From contig JAKZAN010000113.1 in assembly GCA_023053545.1 (NCBI GenBank), forward strand, positions 1 through 64,000: a DNA stretch of 64,000 nt, read 5' to 3'. This document shows, in pieces, positions 1 through 13,900 of the stretch; the stretch's first letter is position 1; each line of letters starts with the position of its first letter. Under the pieces are notes generated by a model, which had not been told where the DNA came from, searched no databases, and saw only the letters and a program-made list of their open reading frames with translations. The translations under genes were made by a program, and so were the position numbers. Source of the stretch: Lepidurus packardi. Taxonomy: Eukaryota; Arthropoda; Branchiopoda; Notostraca; Triopsidae.

Positions 1-580
1 CTTTAGGATTGATTGAATTCCTTTCTTACTGAATTAGTTCCTTACGGACTGAATTAATTCCTTTCAGACTGAATTAATTCCTTACGTACTTAATTAATTC
101 CTTACGTTCTTAATTAATTCCTTACGGACTGAATTAATTCCTTACTGACTGAATTAATTCCTTACGGACTGAATTAATTCTTTACGAGTGAATTAATTCC
201 TTACGGACTGAATTAATTCCTTTCGGAATGAATTAAGTCCTTACGGACTGAATTAATTCCTTACGGACTGAATTAATTATTTAGGATTTTTTGAATTCCT
301 TACTTACTGAATTAGTTCCTTACGGACTGAAATAATTCCTTACGGACTGAAATAATTCCTTACGGACTGAATTAATTCCTTACGGACTGAATTAATTCCA
401 TACGGACTGAATTAATTCCTTACGGACTGAATTAATTCCTTACGGACTGAAATAATTCCTTACGGACTGAATTAATTCCTTACGGACTGAATTAATTCCT
501 TACGGACTGAATTAATTCCTTACGGACTGAATTAATTCCTTACGGACTGAATTAATTCCTTACGGACTGAATTAATTCCG

Positions 581-1480
581 TACGGACTGATTTAGTTCCT
601 TACTGACTGAATTAATTCCTTACGGAATGGATTAATTCCTTACGGACTAAACTAATTCCTTACGGATTGAATTAATTCCTTACGGACTGAATTAATTCTT
701 TACGGACTTAAATAATTCCTTACGGACTGAATTAATTCCTTACGGACTGAATTAATTCCTTACGGACTGAATTAATTCCTTACGGACTGAATTAATTCCT
801 TACGGACTGAATTAATTCCTTACGGACTGAACTAATTCCTTTCGTAATGAATTAAGTCCTTACGGACTGAATTAATTCCTTACGGACTGAATTAATTCCT
901 TACGGACTGAAATAATTCCTTACGGACTGAAATAATTCCTTACGGACTGAATTAATTCCTTACGGACTGAATTAATTCCTTACGGACTGAATTAATTCCT
1001 TACGGACTGAATTAATTCCTTACGGACTGAATTAATTCCTTACGGACTGAATTAATTCCGTACGGACTGATTTAGTTCCTTACTGACTGAATTAATTCCT
1101 TACGGAATGGATTAATTCCTTACATACTAAACTAATTCCTTACGGATTGAATTAATTCCTTACGGACTGAATTAATTCTTTACGGACTTAAATAATTCCT
1201 TACGGACTGAATTAATTCCTTACGGACTGAATTAATTCCTTACGGACTGAATTAATTCCTTACGGACTGAATTAATTCCTTACGGACTGAATTAATTCCT
1301 TACGGACTGAACTAATTCCTTTCGTAATGAATTAAGTCCTTACGGACTGAATTAACTCCTTACGGACTGAATTAATTCCTTACGGACTGAAATAATTCCT
1401 TACGGACTGAAATAATTCCTTACGGACTGAATTAATTCCTTACGGACTGAATTAATTCCTTACGGACTGAATTAATTCCT
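581..1480. repeat. 480-bp higher-order repeat pair (alpha then beta)
   Basis: The block beginning with the variant CCGTACGGACTGATTTAG recurs at exactly 480 bp (24 monomers). The first copy (alpha) reads ACGGACTAAACT and the second (beta) reads ACATACTAAACT at the same place. The same alpha-then-beta order recurs near 6,490/6,970, 7,900/8,380, 11,360/11,840 and 14,830/15,310. The pair is therefore a conserved dimeric unit and not random monomer noise. Confidence 0.85.
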
Positions 1481-1840
1481 TACGGACTGAATTAAGTCCT
1501 TACGGACTGAATTAATTCCTTACGGACTGAATTAATTCTTTAGGATTGATTGAATTCCTTTCTTAATGAATTAATTCTTTACGGACAGAAATTAATTCCT
1601 TGCGGAATGAATGAATTTCTTTACGGCCTGATAATTCCTTACGGACTGAATTAATTCCTTACGGACTGAATTAGTTCCTTACGGACTGAATTAATTCCTT
1701 ACGGACTGAATTAATTCCTTACGGACTGAAGTAATTCCTTACGGACTGAATTAATTCCTTACGGACTGAATTAATTCCTTACATACTGAATTAATTCTTT
1801 ACGTACTTAATTAATTCCTTACGTACTTAATTAATTCCTT

Positions 1841-4800
1841 ACGTACTTAATTAATTCCTTACGGACTGAATTAATTCCTTACGGACTGAATTAATTCCTT
1901 ACGGACTGAATTAATTCAATACGGACTGAATTAGTTCCTTACGGACTGAATTAATTCCTTACGGACTGAATTAATTCCTTTCAGACTGATTTAATTCCTT
2001 ACGTACTGAATTAGTTCCTTACGGACTGAATTAATTATTTAGTATTTTTTGAATTCCTTACTTACTTAATTAATTCCTTACGTACTTAATTAATTCCTTA
2101 CGGACTGAATTAATTCTTTAGGATTGATTGAATTCCTTTCTTACTAAATTAATTCCTTACGGACAGAATTAATTCCTTACGGAATGAATTAATTCCTTAC
2201 GAGTGAATTAATTCCTTACGGACTGAATTAGTTCCTTACGGACTGAATTAATTCCTTACGGACTGAATTAATTCCTTACGGACTGAATTAATTCCTTACG
2301 GACTGAATTAATTCCTTACGGACTGAAGTAATTCCTTACGGACTGAATTAATTCCTTACGGACTGAATTAATTCCTTACGGACTGAATTAATTCTTTAGG
2401 ATTGATTGAATTCCTTTCTTACTGAATTAATTCTTTACGGACAGAATTAATTCCTTTACGGAATGAATGAATTTCTTTACGGCCTGATATAATTACTTAC
2501 GGACTGAATTAATTCTTTAGGATTGATTGAATTCCTTTCTTACTGAATTAATTCCTTACGGACTGAATTAATTCCTTACGGACTGAATTAATTCCTTACA
2601 TACTGAAATAATTCTTTACGTACTTAATTAATTCCTTACGTACTTAATTAATTCCTTACGGACTGAATTAATTCCTTACGGACTGAATTAATTCTTTACG
2701 GACTGAATTAATTCCTTACGGACTGAAGTAATTCAATACGGACTGAATTAGTTCCTTACGGACTGAATTAATTCCTTACGGACTGAATTAATTCCTTTCA
2801 GACTGAATTAATTCCTTACGTACTGAATTAGTTCCTTACGGACTGAATTAATTATTTAATATTTTTTGAATTCCTTACTTACTTAATTAATTCCTTACGT
2901 ACTTAATTAATTCCTTACGGACTGAATTAATTCTTTAGGATTGATTGAATTCCTTTCTTACTGAATTAATTCCTTACGGACAGAATTAATTCCTTACGGA
3001 ATGAATTAATTTCTTTACGGCCTGATATAATTCCTTACGGACTGAATTAATTCTTTAGGATTGATTGAATTCCTTTCTTACTGAATTAGTTCCTTACGGA
3101 CTGAATTAATTCCTTTCAGACTGAATTAATTCCTTACGTACTTAATTAATTCCTTACGTTCTAAATTAATTTCTTACGGACTGAATTAATTCCTTACTGA
3201 CTGAATTAATTCCTTACGGACTGAATTAATTCTTTACGAGTGAATTAATTCCTTACGGACTGAATTAATTCCTTTCGGAATGAATTAAGTCCTTACGGAC
3301 TGAATTAATTCCTTACGGACTGAATTAATTATTTAGGATTTTTTGAATTCCTTACTTACTGAATTAGTTCCTTACGGACTGAAATAATTCCTTACGGACT
3401 GAAATAATTCCTTACGGACTGAATTAATTCCTTACGGACTGAATTAATTCCTTACGGACTGAATTAATTCCTTACGGACTGAATTAATTCCTTACGGACT
3501 GAAATAATTCCTTACGGACTGAATTAATTCCTTACGGACTGAATTAATTCCTTACGGACTGAATTAATTCCTTACGGACTGAATTAATTCCTTACGGACT
3601 GAATTATTTCCGTACGGACTGATTTAGTTCCTTACTGACTGAATTAATTCCTTACGGAATGGCTTAATTCCTTACGGACTAAACTAATTCCTTACGGATT
3701 GAATTAATTCCTTACGGACTGAATTAATTCTTTACGGACTTAAATAATTCCTTACGTACTTAATTAATTCCTTACGGACTGAATTAATTCCTTACGGACT
3801 GAATTAATTCCTTACGGACTGAATTAATTCAATACGGACTGAATTAGTTCCTTACGGACTGAATTAATTCCTTACGGACTGAATTAATTCCTTTCAGACT
3901 GATTTAATTCCTTACGTACTGAATTAGTTCCTTACGGACTGAATTAATTATTTAGTATTTTTTGAATTCCTTACTTACTTAATTAATTCCTTACGTACTT
4001 AATTAATTCCTTACGGACTGAATTAATTCTTTAGGATTGATTGAATTCCTTTCTTACTAAATTAATTCCTTACGGACAGAATTAATTCCTTACGGAATGA
4101 ATTAATTCCTTACGAGTGAATTAATTCCTTACGGACTGAATTAGTTCCTTACGGACTGAATTAATTCCTTACGGACTGAATTAATTCCTTACGGACTGAA
4201 TTAATTCCTTACGGACTGAATTAATTCCTTACGGACTGAAGTAATTCCTTACGGACTGAATTAATTCCTTACGGACTGAATTAATTCCTTACGGACTGAA
4301 TTAATTCTTTAGGATTGATTGAATTCCTTTCTTACTGAATTAATTCTTTACGGACAGAATTAATTCCTTTACGGAATGAATGAATTTCTTTACGGCCTGA
4401 TATAATTACTTACGGACTGAATTAATTCTTTAGGATTGATTGAATTCCTTTCTTACTGAATTAATTCCTTACGGACTGAATTAATTCCTTACGGACTGAA
4501 TTAATTCCTTACATACTGAAATAATTCTTTACGTACTTAATTAATTCCTTACGTACTTAATTAATTCCTTACGGACTGAATTAATTCCTTACGGACTGAA
4601 TTAATTCTTTACGGACTGAATTAATTCCTTACGGACTGAAGTAATTCAATACGGACTGAATTAGTTCCTTACGGACTGAATTAATTCCTTACGGACTGAA
4701 TTAATTCCTTTCAGACTGAATTAATTCCTTACGTACTGAATTAGTTCCTTACGGACTGAATTAATTATTTAATATTTTTTGAATTCCTTACTTACTTAAT

Positions 4801-5666
4801 TAATTCCTTACGTACTTAATTAATTCCTTACGGACTGAATTAATTCTTTAGGATTGATTGAATTCCTTTCTTACTGAATTAATTCCTTACGGACAGAATT
4901 AATTCCTTACGGAATGAATTAATTTCTTTACGGCCTGATATAATTCCTTACGGACTGAATTAATTCTTTAGGATTGATTGAATTCCTTTCTTACTGAATT
5001 AGTTCCTTACGGACTGAATTAATTCCTTTCAGACTGAATTAATTCCTTACGTACTTAATTAATTCCTTACGTTCTAAATTAATTTCTTACGGACTGAATT
5101 AATTCCTTACTGACTGAATTAATTCCTTACGGACTGAATTAATTCTTTACGAGTGAATTAATTCCTTACGGACTGAATTAATTCCTTTCGGAATGAATTA
5201 AGTCCTTACGGACTGAATTAATTCCTTACGGACTGAATTAATTATTTAGGATTTTTTGAATTCCTTACTTACTGAATTAGTTCCTTACGGACTGAAATAA
5301 TTCCTTACGGACTGAAATAATTCCTTACGGACTGAATTAATTCCTTACGGACTGAATTAATTCCTTACGGACTGAATTAATTCCTTACGGACTGAATTAA
5401 TTCCTTACGGACTGAAATAATTCCTTACGGACTGAATTAATTCCTTACGGACTGAATTAATTCCTTACGGACTGAATTAATTCCTTACGGACTGAATTAA
5501 TTCCTTACGGACTGAATTATTTCCGTACGGACTGATTTAGTTCCTTACTGACTGAATTAATTCCTTACGGAATGGCTTAATTCCTTACGGACTAAACTAA
5601 TTCCTTACGGATTGAATTAATTCCTTACGGACTGAATTAATTCTTTACGGACTTAAATAATTCCTT
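1841..5666. repeat. 1,913-bp tandem duplication within the satellite
   Basis: Two adjacent units, 1,841-3,753 and 3,754-5,666, repeat the same order of variant monomers. Markers 1,913 bp apart include the CAATACGGACTG variant (1,921 and 3,834) and a TTCTTTAGG junction (3,051 and 4,964), so the phase holds without net indel. Each unit ends inside an AAATAATTCC variant, where the third copy would begin but switches to other sequence. I read this as a recent unequal exchange. Confidence 0.85.
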
Positions 5667-6020
5667 ACGGACTGAATTAATTCCTTACGGACTGAATTAA
5701 TTCCTTACGGACTGAATTAATTCCTTACGGACTGAATTAATTCCTTACGGACTGAATTAATTCCTTACGGACTGAACTAATTCCTTTCGTAATGAATTAA
5801 GTCCTTACGGACTGAATTAATTCCTTACGGACTGAATTAATTCCTTACGGACTGAAATAATTCCTTACGGACTGAATTAGTTCCTTAAGTTCTTAATTAA
5901 TTCCTTACGGACTGAAATAATTCCTTACGGACTGAATTAATTCCTTACGGACTGAATTAATTCCTTACGGACTGAATTAATTCCTTACGGACTGAATTAA
6001 TTCCTTACGGACTGAATTAA

Positions 6021-8850
6021 TTATTTATAATTTTTTTAATTCCTTACTTACTGAATTAATTCCTTACGTACTTAATTAATTCCTTACGGACTGAATTAAT
6101 TCCTTACGGACTGAATTAATTCTTTAGGATTGATTGAATTCCTTTCTTACTGAATTAATTCCTTACGGACTGAATTAATTCCTTACGGACTGAATTAATT
6201 CCTTACATACTGAATTAATTCTTTACGTACTTAATTAATTCCTTTCAGACTGAATTAATTCCTTACGTTCTTAATTAATTCCTTACGGACTGAATTAATT
6301 CCTTACGGACTGAATTAATTCCTTACATACTGAATTAATTCTTTACGTACTTAATTAATTCCTTTCAGACTGAATTAGTTCCTTACGTTCTTAATTAATT
6401 CCTTACGGACTGAATTAATTCCTTACGGACTGAATTAATTCCTTACGGACTGAATTAATTCCTTACGGACTGAATTAATTCCTTACCGACTGAATTATTT
6501 CCGTACGGACTGATTTAGTTCCTTACTGACTGAATTAATTCCTTACGGAATGGATTAATTCCTTACGGACTAAACTAATTCCTTACGGATTGAATTAATT
6601 CCTTACGGACTGAATTAATTCTTTACGGACTTAAATAATTCCTTACGGACTGAATTAATTCCTTACGGACTGAATTAATTCTTTACGGACTGAATTAATT
6701 CCTTACGGACTGAATTAATTCCTTACGGACTGAATTAATTCCTTACGGACTGAACTAATTCCTTTCGTAATGAATTAAGTCCTTACGGACTGAATTAATT
6801 CCTTACGGACTGAATTAATTCCTTACGGACTGAAATAATTCCTTACGGACTGAAATAATTCCTTACGGACTGAATTAATTCCTTACGGACTGAAGTAATT
6901 CCTTACGGACTGAAGTAATTCCTTACGGACTGAATTAATTCCTTACGGACTGAATTAATTCCTTACGGACTGAATTAATTCCGTACGGACTGATTTAGTT
7001 CCTTACTGACTGAATTAATTCCTTACGGAATGGATTAATTCCTTACATACTAAACTAATTCCTTACGGATTGAATTAATTCCTTACGGACTGAATTAATT
7101 CTTTACGGACTTAAATAATTCCTTACGGACTGAATTAATTCCTTACGGACTGAATTAATTCCTTACGGACTGAATTAATTCCTTACGGACTGAATTAATT
7201 CCTTACGGACTGAATTAATTCCTTACGGACTGAACTAATTCCTTTCGTAATGAATTAAGTCCTTACGGACTGAATTAATTCCTTACGGACTGAATTAATT
7301 CCTTACGGACTGAAATAATTCCTTACGGACTGAAATAATTCCTTACGGACTGAATTAATTCCTTACGGACTGAATTAATTCCTTACGGACTGAATTAATT
7401 CCTTACGTACTGAATTAATTCCTTACGGACTGAATTAATTATTTATAATTTTTTTAATTCCTTACTTACTGAATTAATTCCTTACGTACTTAATTAATTC
7501 CTTACGGACTGAATTAATTCCTTACGGACTGAATTAATTCTTTAGGATTGATTGAATTCCTTTCTTACTGAATTAATTCCTTACGGACTGAATTAATTCC
7601 TTACGGACTGAATTAATTCCTTACATACTGAATTAATTCTTTACGTACTTAATTAATTCCTTTCAGACTGAATTAATTCCTTACGTTCTTAATTAATTCC
7701 TTACGGACTGAATTAATTCCTTACGGACTGAATTAATTCCTTACATACTGAATTAATTCTTTACGTACTTAATTAATTCCTTTCAGACTGAATTAGTTCC
7801 TTACGTTCTTAATTAATTCCTTACGGACTGAATTAATTCCTTACGGACTGAATTAATTCCTTACGGACTGAATTAATTCCTTACGGACTGAATTATTTCC
7901 GTACGGACTGATTTAGTTCCTTACTGACTGAATTAATTCCTTACGGAATGGATTAATTCCTTACGGACTAAACTAATTCCTTACGGATTGAATTAATTCC
8001 TTACGGACTGAATTAATTCTTTACGGACTTAAATAATTCCTTACGGACTGAATTAATTCCTTACGGACTGAATTAATTCCTTACGGACTGAATTAATTCC
8101 TTACGGACTGAATTAATTCCTTACGGACTGAATTAATTCCTTACGGACTGAACTAATTCCTTTCGTAATGAATTAAGTCCTTACGGACTGAATTAATTCC
8201 TTACGGACTGAATTAATTCCTTACGGACTGAAATAATTCCTTACGGACTGAAATAATTCCTTACGGACTGAATTAATTCCTTACGGACTGAAGTAATTCC
8301 TTACGGACTGAAGTAATTCCTTACGGACTGAATTAATTCCTTACGGACTGAATTAATTCCTTACGGACTGAATTAATTCCGTACGGACTGATTTAGTTCC
8401 TTACTGACTGAATTAATTCCTTACGGAATGGATTAATTCCTTACATACTAAACTAATTCCTTACGGATTGAATTAATTCCTTACGGACTGAATTAATTCT
8501 TTACGGACTTAAATAATTCCTTACGGACTGAATTAATTCCTTACGGACTGAATTAATTCCTTACGGAATGAATTAATTCCTTACGGACTGAATTAATTCC
8601 TTACGGACTGAATTAATTCCTTACGGACTGAACTAATTCCTTTCGTAATGAATTAAGTCCTTACGGACTGAATTAATTCCTTACGGACTGAATTAATTCC
8701 TTACGGACTGAAATAATTCCTTACGGACTGAAATAATTCCTTACGGACTGAATTAATTCCTTACGGACTGAATTAATTCCTTACGGACTGAATTAATTCC
8801 TTACGGACTGAATTAATTCCTTACGGACTGAATTAATTATTTATAATTTT
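6021..8850. repeat. ~1.4-kb higher-order repeat, two units plus start of a third
   Basis: A diagnostic AT-rich monomer (TTATTTATAATTTTTTT) occurs at 6,021, 7,439 and 8,837. The spacings are 1,418 and 1,398 bp and differ by exactly one 20-bp monomer. Each unit carries the same order of variants, including one alpha-beta 480-bp pair. The one-monomer length difference is what slippage or unequal exchange in register would produce. Confidence 0.82.
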
Positions 8851-10999
8851 TTTAATTCCTTACTTACTGAATTAATTCCTTACGTACTTAATTAATTCCT
8901 TACGGACTGAATTAATTCCTTACGGACTGAATTAATTCTTTAGGATTGATTGAATTCCTTTCTTACTGAATTAATTCCTTACGGACTGAATTAATTCCTT
9001 ACGGACTGAATTAATTCCTTACATACTGAATTAATTCTTTACGTACTTAATTAATTCCTTTCAGACTGAATTAATTCCTTACGTTCTTAATTAATTCCTT
9101 ACGGACTGAATTAATTCCTTACATACTGAATTAATTCTTTACGTACTTAATTAATTCCTTTCAGACTGAATTAGTTCCTTACGTTCTTAATTAATTCCTT
9201 ACGGACTGAATTAATTCCTTACGGACTGAATTAATTCCTTACGAGTGAATTAATTCCTTACGGACTGAATTAATTCCTTACGGACTGAATTAATTCCTTA
9301 CGGACTGAATTAATTCCTTACGGACTGAAGTAATTCCTTACGGACTGAATTAATTCCTTACGGACTGAATTAATTCCTTTCAGACTGAATTAATTTTTTA
9401 CGTACTTAATTATTTCCTTACTTACTGAATTAATTATTTAGGATTTTTTGAATTCCTTACTTACTGAATTAATTCCTTACGTACTTAATTCCTTACGGAC
9501 TGAATTAATTCCTTACGGACTGAATTAATTCTTTAGGATTGATTGAATTCCTTTCTTACTGAATTAATTCTTTACGGACAGAATTAATTCCTTTACGGAA
9601 TGAATGAATTTCTTTACGGCCTGATATAATTCCTTACGGACTGAATTAATTCTTTAGGATTGATTGAATTCCTTTCTTACTGAATTAATTCCTTACGGAC
9701 TGAATTAATTCCTTACGGACTGAATTAATTCCTTACATACTGAAATAATTCTTTACGTACTTAATTAATTCCTTACGTACTTAATTAATTCCTTACGGAC
9801 TGAATTAATTCCTTACGGACTGAATTAATTCCTTACGGAATGAATTAATTCCTTACGGACTGAAGTAATTCAATACGGACTGAATTAGTTCCTTACGGAC
9901 TGAATTAATTCCTTACGGACTGAATTAATTCCTTTCAGACTGAATTAATTCCTTACGTACTGAATTAGTTCCTTACGGACTGAATTAATTATTTAGTATT
10001 TTTTGAATTCCTTACTTACTTAATTAATTCCTTACGGACTGAATTAAATCTTTAGGATTGATTGAATTCCTTTCTTACTGAATTAATTCCTTACGGACAG
10101 AATTAATTCCTTACGGAATGAATTAATTTCTTTACGGCCTGATATAATTCCTTACGGACTGAATTAATTCTTTAGGATTGATTGAATTCCTTTCTTACTG
10201 AATTAGTTCCTTACGGACTGAATTAATTCCTTACGTACTTAATTAATTACTTACGTCCTTAATTAATTCCTTACGGACTGAATTAATTCCTTACTGACTG
10301 AATTAATTCCTTACGGACTGAATTAATTCTTTACGAGTGAATTAATTCCTTACGGACTGAATTAATTCCTTTCGGAATGAATTAAGTCCTTACGGACTGA
10401 ATTAAGTCCTTACGGACTGAATTAATTCCTTACGGACTGAATTAATTATTTAGGATTTTTTGAATTCCTTACTTACTGAATTAGTTCCTTACGGACTGAA
10501 ATAATTCCTTACGGACTGAAATAATTCCTTACGGACTGAATTAATTCCTTACGGACTGAATTAATTCCTTACGGACTGAATTAATTCCTTACGGACTGAA
10601 TTAATTCCTTACGGACTGAAATAATTCCTTACGGACTGAATTAATTCCTTACGGACTGAATTAATTCCTTACGGACTGAATTAATTCCTTACGGACTGAA
10701 TTAATTCCTTACGGACAGAATTAATTCCTTACGGAATGAATTAATTTCTTTACGGCCTGATATAATTCCTTACGGACTGAATTAATTCTTTAGGATTGAT
10801 TGAATTCCTTTCTTACTGAATTAGTTCCTTACGGACTGAATTAATTCCTTACGTACTTAATTAATTACTTACGTCCTTAATTAATTCCTTACGGACTGAA
10901 TTAATTCCTTACTGACTGAATTAATTCCTTACGGACTGAATTAATTCTTTACGAGTGAATTAATTCCTTACGGACTGAATTAATTCCTTTCGGAATGAA

Positions 11000-13900
11000 T
11001 TAAGTCCTTACGGACTGAATTAAGTCCTTACGGACTGAATTAATTCCTTACGGACTGAATTAATTATTTAGGATTTTTTGAATTCCTTACTTACTGAATT
11101 AGTTCCTTACGGACTGAAATAATTCCTTACGGACTGAAATAATTCCTTACGGACTGAATTAATTCCTTACGGACTGAATTAATTCCTTACGGACTGAATT
11201 AATTCCTTACGGACTGAATTAATTCCTTACGGACTGAAATAATTCCTTACGGACTGAATTAATTCCTTACGGACTGAATTAATTCCTTACGGACTGAATT
11301 AATTCCTTACGGACTGAATTAATTCCTTACGGACTGAATTAATTCCTTACGGACTGAATTAATTCCGTACGGACTGATTTAGTTCCTTACTGACTGAATT
11401 AATTCCTTACGGAATGGATTAATTCCTTACGGACTAAACTAATTCCTTACGGATTGAATTAATTCCTTACGGACTGAATTAATTCTTTACGGACTTAAAT
11501 AATTCCTTACGGACTGAATTAATTCCTTACGGACTGAATTAATTCCTTACGGACTGAATTAATTCCTTACGGACTGAATTAATTCCTTACGGACTGAATT
11601 AATTCCTTACGGACTGAACTAATTCCTTTCGTAATGAATTAAGTCCTTACGGACTGAATTAATTCCTTACGGACTGAATTAATTCCTTACGGACTGAAAT
11701 AATTCCTTACGGACTGAAATAATTCCTTACGGACTGAATTAATTCCGTACGGACTGAATTAATTCCTTACGGACTGAATTAATTCCTTACGGACTGAATT
11801 AATTCCTTACGGACTGAATTAATTCCTTACGGACTGAATTAATTCCGTACGGACTGATTTAGTTCCTTACTGACTGAATTAATTCCTTACGGAATGGATT
11901 AATTCCTTACATACTAAACTAATTCCTAACGGATTGAATTAATTCCTTACGGACTGAATTAATTCTTTACGGATTTAAATAATTCCTTACGGACTGAATT
12001 AATTCCTTACGGACTGAATTAATTCCTTACGGACTGAATTAATTCCTTACGGACTGAATTAATTCCTTACGGACTGAATTAATTCCTTACGGACTGAACT
12101 AATTCCTTTCGTAATGAATTAAGTCCTTACGGACTGAATTAATTCCTTACGGACTGAATTAATTCCTTACGGACTGAAATAATTCCTTACGGACTGAAAT
12201 AATTCCTTACGGACTGAATTAATTCCTTACGGACTGAATTAATTCCTTACGGACTGAATTAATTCCTTACGGACTGAATTAAGTCCTTACGGACTGAATT
12301 AATTCCTTACGGACTGAATTAATTCTTTAGGATTGATTGAATTCCTTTCTTAATGAATTAATTCTTTACGGACAGAAATTAATTCCTTGCGGAATGAATG
12401 AATTTCTTTACGGCCTGATAATTCCTTACGGACTGAATTAATTCCTTACGGACTGAATTAATTCCTTACATACTGAATTAATTCTTTACGTACTTAATTA
12501 ATTCATTTCAGACTGAATTAATTCCTTACGTTCTTAATTAATTCCTTACGGACTGAATTAATTCCTTACGGACTGAATTAATTCCTTACGGACTGAATTA
12601 ATTCCTTACGAGTGAATTAATTCCTTACGGACTGAATTAGTTCCTTACGGACTGAATTAATTCCTTACGGACTGATTTAATTCCTTACGGACTGAAGTAA
12701 TTCCTTACGGACTGAATTAATTCCTTACGGACTGAATTAATTCCTTTCAGACTGAATTAATTTTTTACGTACTTAATTAATTCCTTACTTACTGAATTAA
12801 TTATTTAGGATTTTTTGAATTCCTTACTTACTGAATTAATTCCTTACGTACTTAATTAATTCCTTACGGACTGAATTAATTCCTTACGGACTGAATTAAT
12901 TCTTTAGGATTGATTGAATTCCTTTCTTACTGAATTAATTCCTTACGGACTGAATTAATTCCTTACATACTGAATTAATTCTTTACGTACTTAATTAATT
13001 CCTTACGTACTTAATTAATTCCTTACGTACTTAATTAATTCCTTACGGACTGAATTAATTCCTTACGGACTGAATTAATTCCTTACGGACTGAATTAATT
13101 CAATACGGACTGAATTAGTTCCTTACGGACTGAATTAATTCCTTACGGACTGAATTAATTCCTTTCAGACTGATTTAATTCCTTACGTACTGAATTAGTT
13201 CCTTACGGACTGAATTATATATTTAGTATTTTTTGAATTCCTTACTTACTTAATTAATTCCTTACGTACTTAATTAATTCCTTACGGACTGAATTAATTC
13301 TTTAGGATTGATTGAATTCCTTTCTTACTAAATTAATTCCTTACGGACAGAATTAATTCCTTACGGAATGAATTAATTTCTTTACGGCCTGATATAATTC
13401 CTTACGGACTGAATTAATTCTTTAGGATTGATTGAATTCCTTTCTTACTGAATTAGTTCCTTACGGACTGAATTAATTAATTACGGACTGAATTAATTCC
13501 TTACGGACTGAATTAATTCCTTTCAGACTGAATTAATTCCTTACGTACTTAATTAATTCCTTACGGACTGAATTAATTCCTTACGGACTGAATTAATTCC
13601 TTACGGACTGAATTAATTCAATACGGACTGAATTAGTTCCTTACGGACTGAATTAATTCCTTACGGACTGAATTAATTCCTTTCAGACTGATTTAATTCC
13701 TTACGTACTGAATTAGTTCCTTACGGACTGAATTAATTATTTAGTATTTTTTGAATTCCTTACTAACTAAATTAATTCCTTACGGACAGAATTAATTCCT
13801 TACGGAATGAATTAATTTCTTTACGGCCTGATATAATTCCTTACGGACTGAATTAATTCTTTAGGATTGATTGAATTCCTTTCTTACTGAATTAGTTCCT

